Of a DNA stretch of 64,000 nucleotides, positions 58,601-64,000 are shown one piece after another (the first letter of the stretch is position 1; every line of letters starts with the position of its first letter). The stretch covers positions 18,500,660 to 18,564,659 of the forward strand of contig NC_133235.1 of assembly GCF_040436345.1 (NCBI RefSeq), written 5' to 3'. The stretch is from Pagrus major (taxonomy: Eukaryota; Chordata; Actinopteri; Spariformes; Sparidae). The notes below the pieces were generated by a model, which was given only the letters and a program-made list of their open reading frames with translations, ran no database searches and was not told where the DNA came from. A program made the position numbers and the translations under genes.

Positions 58601-61600
58601 CTACAACGGCAGCAAAATACTCATGGAAACTGGCTGACAGAGAAGAACAAGCAGCCTTAAACACCTTCCTGTTTCCAACTACCTTTTCTCCACTGGTGTG
58701 CGAGCTCATGTTTCAATCATGTAATCAATGCCATTCCCGCACTATTGTGCTCTGAGCGAGGTCGCTGTTTGGCTGTGTAGCTGAGGTAGACAAAGCCAGA
58801 ACATCACAAGTTAGTTTTTCATCTAAAAATCCATATTTCCTCTGGGCTATAATTCAAGGACTTGCATGAATATTTTTTTTTGGTGTTCAATATGATGTCC
58901 TGAAGGTGTCCAGGTACAGCAGGCGGTCAACTAGACAAACGCACTGTGTTAAAGCAAAGGATTATTACTTATAGCAAAAAGTATCATTATGTAGGTTGAC
59001 TGCAATCACTTCTATAGTCTTTTAAAAATACAAGAATCAGTCTTCAGAGGACCTGGAAGTTATCACATTGATTTTCAATATATTTCTCAATGTTCCAGAC
59101 TTGTGTTGGTGCCCTGTCAGACTCACTAAGTTCCTCAACTGAAAGAGCTCCACAGCATGAAGATAAATGGGACATCCACTATTAATTTCGTTTTGTCAGA
59201 GCAAAGTATGGGGAATTCATTACCTAGCATAAACACAAAAACAACAGAGCAAGTCCAGAATGCAGGACGGCATTAAATATTCAGTAGATGTTATGAGCAA
59301 TCGCAGCAGGGAGCTGAAAGGGGCAGCATGATCATAAATCGTATTTATGTAACTTTTATGGGTTTGTTTGTTTAATAAGACGCCTCATCTGTTGTTTTAG
59401 AGTTGTCATTTCAGTTCCTGCTTGTTTTGATAGTGCAGACAGCATAGTTAAATGTTCAAAGTGCTGCCCAAGATTAAGTACGATACACACTGACTGTACT
59501 GTGTCAGAAATAATGACCTGCAAACTTTTGCAAGCAATTTTAAAAACATTTTTACAGCTCCAAGTTTAGCCAAAAACTAAAAGGACTTCAAACCATGACT
59601 TCTCTTCATAGTGAATTCTAGGGTTGGCAGTGTTTCCTCTGCAATTGCTTTGAATCAGCGATGGCAGAGGGGACATTTTGGTATTTGTTCTGCATCTATC
59701 CCTGTTGGTCTTAGATTTGGTTTAGTGATATTTAAAAGGTTTAATGTGATATATCAATGGTGCTAATTGCCTATTTCCTCCAGCTTATGCTTTCAAAAAT
59801 GCAATATAACCTGATGTAAATGTTAACTCTAGGAAAAATGTTATCACAAATACAAGTAAAACATTGAAAAGAAATCTTGCAGGCCCCTCAGCCAGTCCAT
59901 GAGACAGGAAGGGACTGCAGTTCACCTGGTGTGTTAAAAACATTTTTGGTGAAAAGTGGTATTTTAGAGATGCGTAGAACGAGTGACAAGTTCTAAACAT
60001 ACCCTGAAGGCAGCCAGAATGATTCGAGTGACCTTCTCTTTGACAGACTCCTGGAGGATGTCGGACAAGGCTGGCACGACGTTGTAGCGTCTCAGCTGCT
60101 CACAGAGCTGAGGACTGAAGGCCAGCAGCCACACACAGAAGATCATCTGGTACTGGAGCTGGAAGCCACACTTGTTGCTCAGCACCGCGGTGATGCTGTA
60201 ACAGAAAAGAAATCTATAAAAATCAAAAACGGGAACAAAAACATGCAAAGTGCTGGAAAAAAGACCTGCATCTATATATCTACCATCTGTTTACTAATAG
60301 AGGAGCTTTCACAGCTGTCTGCCTTCGTGCTGCTCATCCATTATCTCTGATGATGGCTGAGATCGAAATGTTCAGATGGTCTTTACATAAGGGAAGAGTT
60401 GCTCAAAATACCGAGTACTAATGACTACCGCTGACCGCCCATCGTCGTACATTAGCTGGTAAGTGCAGAGATGTGAAGCTCATGGATGTGCTATAATTTT
60501 CTAAACAAAATTGAGCAGGAGGGCTAGTTTTATAATGTTCTATTAAGAAATAAATTGTATGGTACCAGGTGAAAGATTGTGGAAATCATAGATAATAAAC
60601 CCAGGAATATTGAGTCTTCTGTTCATTATTTGCATCTTCCATTTTCACTCACTGTTTCGGGTACCTATCCTCTTTATAAATGTGGCTGAAGAATATAAAA
60701 TACAATAATCCACATCCCGAGTGAGTGAACCACATGAGCCTGTCAACTAACATCTGAAATGCAAAACAATATAATTGGGACTTCATGTCTATGGGGTATT
60801 TTTTGGATCCTAAGCACTACCTTGGTTTAGGTCTGGTGTGGAGTGAAAGTCTTTTTTAGGCAAATGTAGATTTCCTTAAGAATGTGACGCAAAGAAAATT
60901 AAAAATGCCACTGAAATTATGGCCTTTGAAGATTTAATACAGTTTTGAAAGCTTACAAGCCTGGCAGAGAGTGTCTAGGACAGCAGCCTTTACAAAGTGA
61001 GGTTAATTTGCTTTCATCAGGTTTCACCTCTCGAGAGATGACACTAACAGGACAAGAGGTCTTTTATTCCATCAGTAATTGGCTCTTTAAGACTGCTACT
61101 GGCGTGGATGTCAGGGTGCTCCTCCAGTTTCTAACTTATTTTTCTCTGGATGGTTATGGTAATGAGCGATGATGATGAAACAGCTGTTGGCGTTAACTTA
61201 TTTGTTTGTTCACTATTGTTTTTAGTAATTGTTGTACCAAATTGAGGGCTTTGGATAACAGGTGTACAAACTCTGTAACATCATCCATTGGTTTGTAGAC
61301 CAGTTTTGAAACCTCGAGTTTCACATTATAGCCATCACAATTTTATTTTTTTGGAGCTAGAAGTGATCATATTTGTTCAAGAGGGTGGAGCCTGGTTGCT
61401 ACCCGTCATGGTAGCAACCTGTCAAGCAAGAGGTAGCCAAACCCTACAAGATGTAACGTTTTATAGTCTATTCTATATTTAGAATAGACTATTTGATATT
61501 ATATTATTTATTGTGCCGTATTGAAGAAGACTTGAAACAAGCAATTGAGACCATAAACTCATCAGGAAACTGTTTCCTGAGGGGGAAAAAAAAAAATCAA

Positions 61601-63504
61601 ATGAGAAGTAGGGTAATTTTCTCATAAGCTTACATACTATCAGACTTCTTTTTGAAACCAGTGGAGTTGCCTCCTGCTAGCAATTGGAAAGAGGTTGGCT
61701 TCACTTTTGGACCCGAAGCTTCGTCCACAATTTACACAGTCAATGGTCTGTAAGCCAAGCAGAACTCCAGACGTGTACTCCAGATAATCAGATACTGCTG
61801 CCATATACTACACACACTGTCAATAAGGGCTGCAGAATTTAGGTAAAAAATCATTGCAATAATTTTGACAGATATTAGGATATTACTGACAATTAGTGGG
61901 AATGATCATTTTTGCATCAGAATTTTAATTTAATTAAAATAACTATTAAAATCATGATGATGTGACATTTGTTGGGGTCTGAACCAAACAAACATGTTTT
62001 CTTGCATCTGGAGAAAAGATTATAGGCCAGGGTATCTCTGCAGCACTGCAGTACATCATTGCAAGGCTGTTTTGTCACACATTTTACCTTGCGATTTGTA
62101 TATTGCACTTAGCCATATTGTGATTTCAACAATATTTCAATTAATTGTCAGCCCTACTTTGTCAATGAATTATCAAGCTTACATATATCTCATTGATTAA
62201 TATAATCTGCCATTAAAATGCCACGATTATTCTTCTTTCGACCAGAGCATTTTGACAGAGTTCATAAACAATGTGATTAATGAAAAATAACATTTCTGCC
62301 ATCTAACATTTTGCATTTTTGCCTAAACTACAAAGAGATGTAAGAACCCTGTTTATAAGGTGTCATTACTCACCAGTTGACTCCATCAGCCTCCACCCAG
62401 GCAAACCTGTACTCATTGACCCTCAGCATCAACTGAAGGCATCCAGCCACACACTGGACATATTGAGAGCTCTGCGAAGGACAGATGCAAACATTTACTC
62501 AAACAGAAGCGGGAGCCTCAGCAGTGTAATCAGGAAAACAAACAAAATGTTAGAGGGTCAAGTACAATTAGTGCAATTCTGAAACATGGAGTAGTTGACA
62601 AGCAGATACAGCACGTGGAAGAAGGCCAGTCCAAAAACTTGCATTACTGTCACCCATCAAACCTGAGGCATTGCACATGCAGTCTATAGTATTACACACA
62701 TTAACAACATGCTAGATCACAGACCCGATAGTACAATACAGAGCAATAGCAGGGAAAAGCGTCCCATCACACCTGAGCAGAATAATGTAAATTTGAGATT
62801 AGAGAGTGGAGGAAGCTGAGAGGAGAAAAATAGATCACATTAATCTGTTAGGTAAAAGAGGTTGAAGACAAGCAAAGAAGTCCAGCAAAGAGAACAGGCA
62901 GCAGTGACGACAGAAGAGCAGAGGAGTGGAGGAGGTTACCTGGTTGAAAATGCAGAGGAAAAGATGATGTTGAGTTATTAGATAGATAGCGCTCGTGTCA
63001 ACAGAATTCTGAGCACACTCCTCAGAATAATCACGCTAATGCTTATGCTTAAGGTATGGGATAGTAGGACGCTGCTGCTGCTGTGCAAATGCTATTCCAA
63101 TTTCCCTTGTTATCCTAATGTACAGGAAAAGCTGTGTGTCTCATGCACTCTCAGCATTAAGGAGAAGTGGCTGGCGGCATGCAATTTCCACATGTACAGT
63201 TAAAACTCCATGCTGTCAAAATGGAGAATTGCTCTGACAGACTCAGGTCTCCAACAATCTGCAATTATTCATGAATAACTGGAGTGCAAGAACAGAATGG
63301 GAGAGACAGGGGAAAGAAAAGATGTGAAAGTTCAGAGACAGCTGACAGAGTCCAGCTTGCACAAACCCTGCCGTTTTTTGTCGTTGTAATTTTTGGGTTT
63401 TGGAAGCGCCAGGCTGACCGATGATGCACTTCACACATACTCACTTCACTGGGGGAAATAGTTCCTGCTCCTGAGCCTGATTCTGGACCTGTACCATGTA
63501 GGTT
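43682..63504 (-). CDS. atp6v1h: V-type proton ATPase subunit H (C-terminal part, runs off right edge)
   Basis: Subunit H sits on the V1 sector of the vacuolar proton pump, couples V1 to the Vo membrane ring and silences free V1. Coding exons in transcript order: 63504-63445, 62471-62374, 60195-60003, 56893-56715, 56267-56142, 54048-53947, 51423-51310, 43751-43682, giving 313 residues and a stop; all phases agree. The sequence follows human ATP6V1H closely, e.g. [33 protein letters not shown] and [20 protein letters not shown], then [24 protein letters not shown] and MVHNWEYLG. It covers most of the HEAT-like superhelix and the whole C-terminal domain. The first exon listed (60 nt, phase 0 at both ends) corresponds to the mammalian optional 18-residue insert. 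The N-terminal exons lie beyond 64000. Confidence 0.96.
44295..44570. repeat. GGGCTGCAAC-family relic without clear termini
   Basis: It contains ctgagcccaaagtaac, ccaaagatattcagtttaca and tctgagaagctgggacca in family order. Confidence 0.55.
48761..49069. repeat. Direct tandem duplication, two diverged units
   Basis: Unit 1 (48761-48886) and unit 2 (48931-49069) share gcagtatgcatgtga, then aactttaaagtg and caagttgaca, then gaagtgcttc, in the same order at an offset near 170-190 bp. Unit 2 has an extra internal copy of gtatgtgcactgca. Confidence 0.75.
49520..49790. repeat. Teleost interspersed repeat (CACAGTGACCTTGACC type)
   Basis: It contains ggtcacagtgaccttgacca, ttgtgccaaatctgatcaca and attctagagatattgtgctc, then cgtcaacccgaaaccataat. 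This wording recurs across many fish genomes. Confidence 0.6.
52548..52989. repeat. 442-bp MITE with 18-bp inverted termini
   Basis: The left end gactacgtttacatgcac pairs with the reverse complement of the right end gtgcatgtagacatagtc, with two mismatches. There is no coding capacity. Confidence 0.75.
55059..55437. repeat. 379-bp MITE with long inverted termini
   Basis: The left arm atgctgcgtttccagaaaac with aacatttccgacctcc is inverted at the right as gaggtcggaagttggaa with attctggaacacagcat. The arms are imperfect over about 50 bp. Confidence 0.75.
61464..61491. repeat. Perfect 11-bp palindrome with 6-nt loop
   Basis: tagtctattct, then atattt, then agaatagacta. No neighbouring gene end explains it as a terminator. 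Confidence 0.8.
61824..62158. repeat. DNA transposon with GGGCTGCAG...CAGCCCT ends
   Basis: It starts aagggctgcagaatttaggt and ends ttaattgtcagccctactt. The flanking sequence TGTCAAT is present on both sides, a likely target duplication. The interior (ttgcgatttgtatattgcac) differs from the 5938-6372 family. Confidence 0.7.
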
Positions 63505-64000
63505 CTAATGGGAGATAAACAAAAAAAAACAAGTGCACAATTGTTCACAATCCATCGCTTAGTGCTAAATTACAGTGGCACTGGAACACAGTGTGTGCTG
63601 TAATCTTGACCACAATTCAGTGACAGTGGATGCTCACTGATGGGCTGTTCGGGAGAGAAATGCAGTCAAACATAATTTCAAGAAGCAGTCATAGCATAAG
63701 AACAAACTTGAAAAGACACAGAATGTTTAGAACAAAGAGAGACAACATCACGCTTTTCTTTGGAGGTGCTGGCTTTACCTGAACCTCCGGATATTTTGGA
63801 AATACTGGTGTGCAAAGCAGAGGCACAAAAGAAACAGGAAATCAATATTCAGCTGTTTCATCAGCCCACTCTATAGCGTATACATCTGCCAAGGCAAAGC
63901 CAGCACCTTCAATGCAGCTTTCATCAGACCATCTCAAGGCCTGACAAGTCAACTCACACTCAACACGAATAAATGCATAATATTCATTCAGACAAGGTTT

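Noticed and set aside
63779-63804. Possible 26-nt micro-exon upstream of the atp6v1h cassette exon
   Set aside because: It has good-looking borders (caccag and gtaaag), but its length breaks the phase-0 join needed by the 60-nt exon, and its peptide has no clear counterpart in ATP6V1H.

Overview
The window is vertebrate nuclear DNA, almost certainly from a ray-finned (teleost) fish, and probably a compact spiny-rayed genome. Genes are split by introns with GT-AG borders. Six protein-coding genes are recognisable by family, and the spaces between them hold short inverted-repeat DNA transposons of types common in teleosts. No prokaryotic, viral or CRISPR feature was found.

Layout. (1) 135-9008, minus strand: the 5' part of myom1 (myomesin-1, sarcomeric M-band), running off the left edge, with a candidate muscle promoter near 8.98 kb. 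(2) 9.7-13.17 kb, plus strand: myl12 (non-muscle/smooth-muscle myosin regulatory light chain), head to head with myom1. (3) 14526-16158, minus: bag1 (Hsp70 co-chaperone). (4) 16599-16690, plus: an intron-containing tRNA-Arg(TCT) gene, with a decayed tandem copy about 0.5 kb downstream. (5) 18433-21933, minus: chmp5 (ESCRT-III). (6) 27372-32030, minus: a kappa-type opioid receptor, oprk1. (7) About 11 kb with no gene but several transposon relics. (8) 43682-63504, minus: the last eight coding exons seen here of atp6v1h (V-ATPase subunit H), with the 5' exons beyond the right edge.

The genes do not form one pathway. They are three neighbour pairs that human also keeps, on three different chromosomes: MYOM1-MYL12 (18p11), BAG1-CHMP5 (9p13) and OPRK1-ATP6V1H (8q11). 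I placed exon borders by reading splice sites on the coding strand and checking that reading phase carries through; every complete coding sequence sums to a multiple of three.

Points worth a second look: a long (UG)n tract directly before a myom1 3' splice site; a GC-AG intron and a tandem NAGNAG acceptor in bag1; opioid-receptor selectivity positions that are not the mammalian kappa residues; an in-frame 60-nt cassette exon in atp6v1h; GCTAGC clusters just inside three genes; and a small transposon nested in a LINE tail. Nothing here looks like a wholly new biological system.
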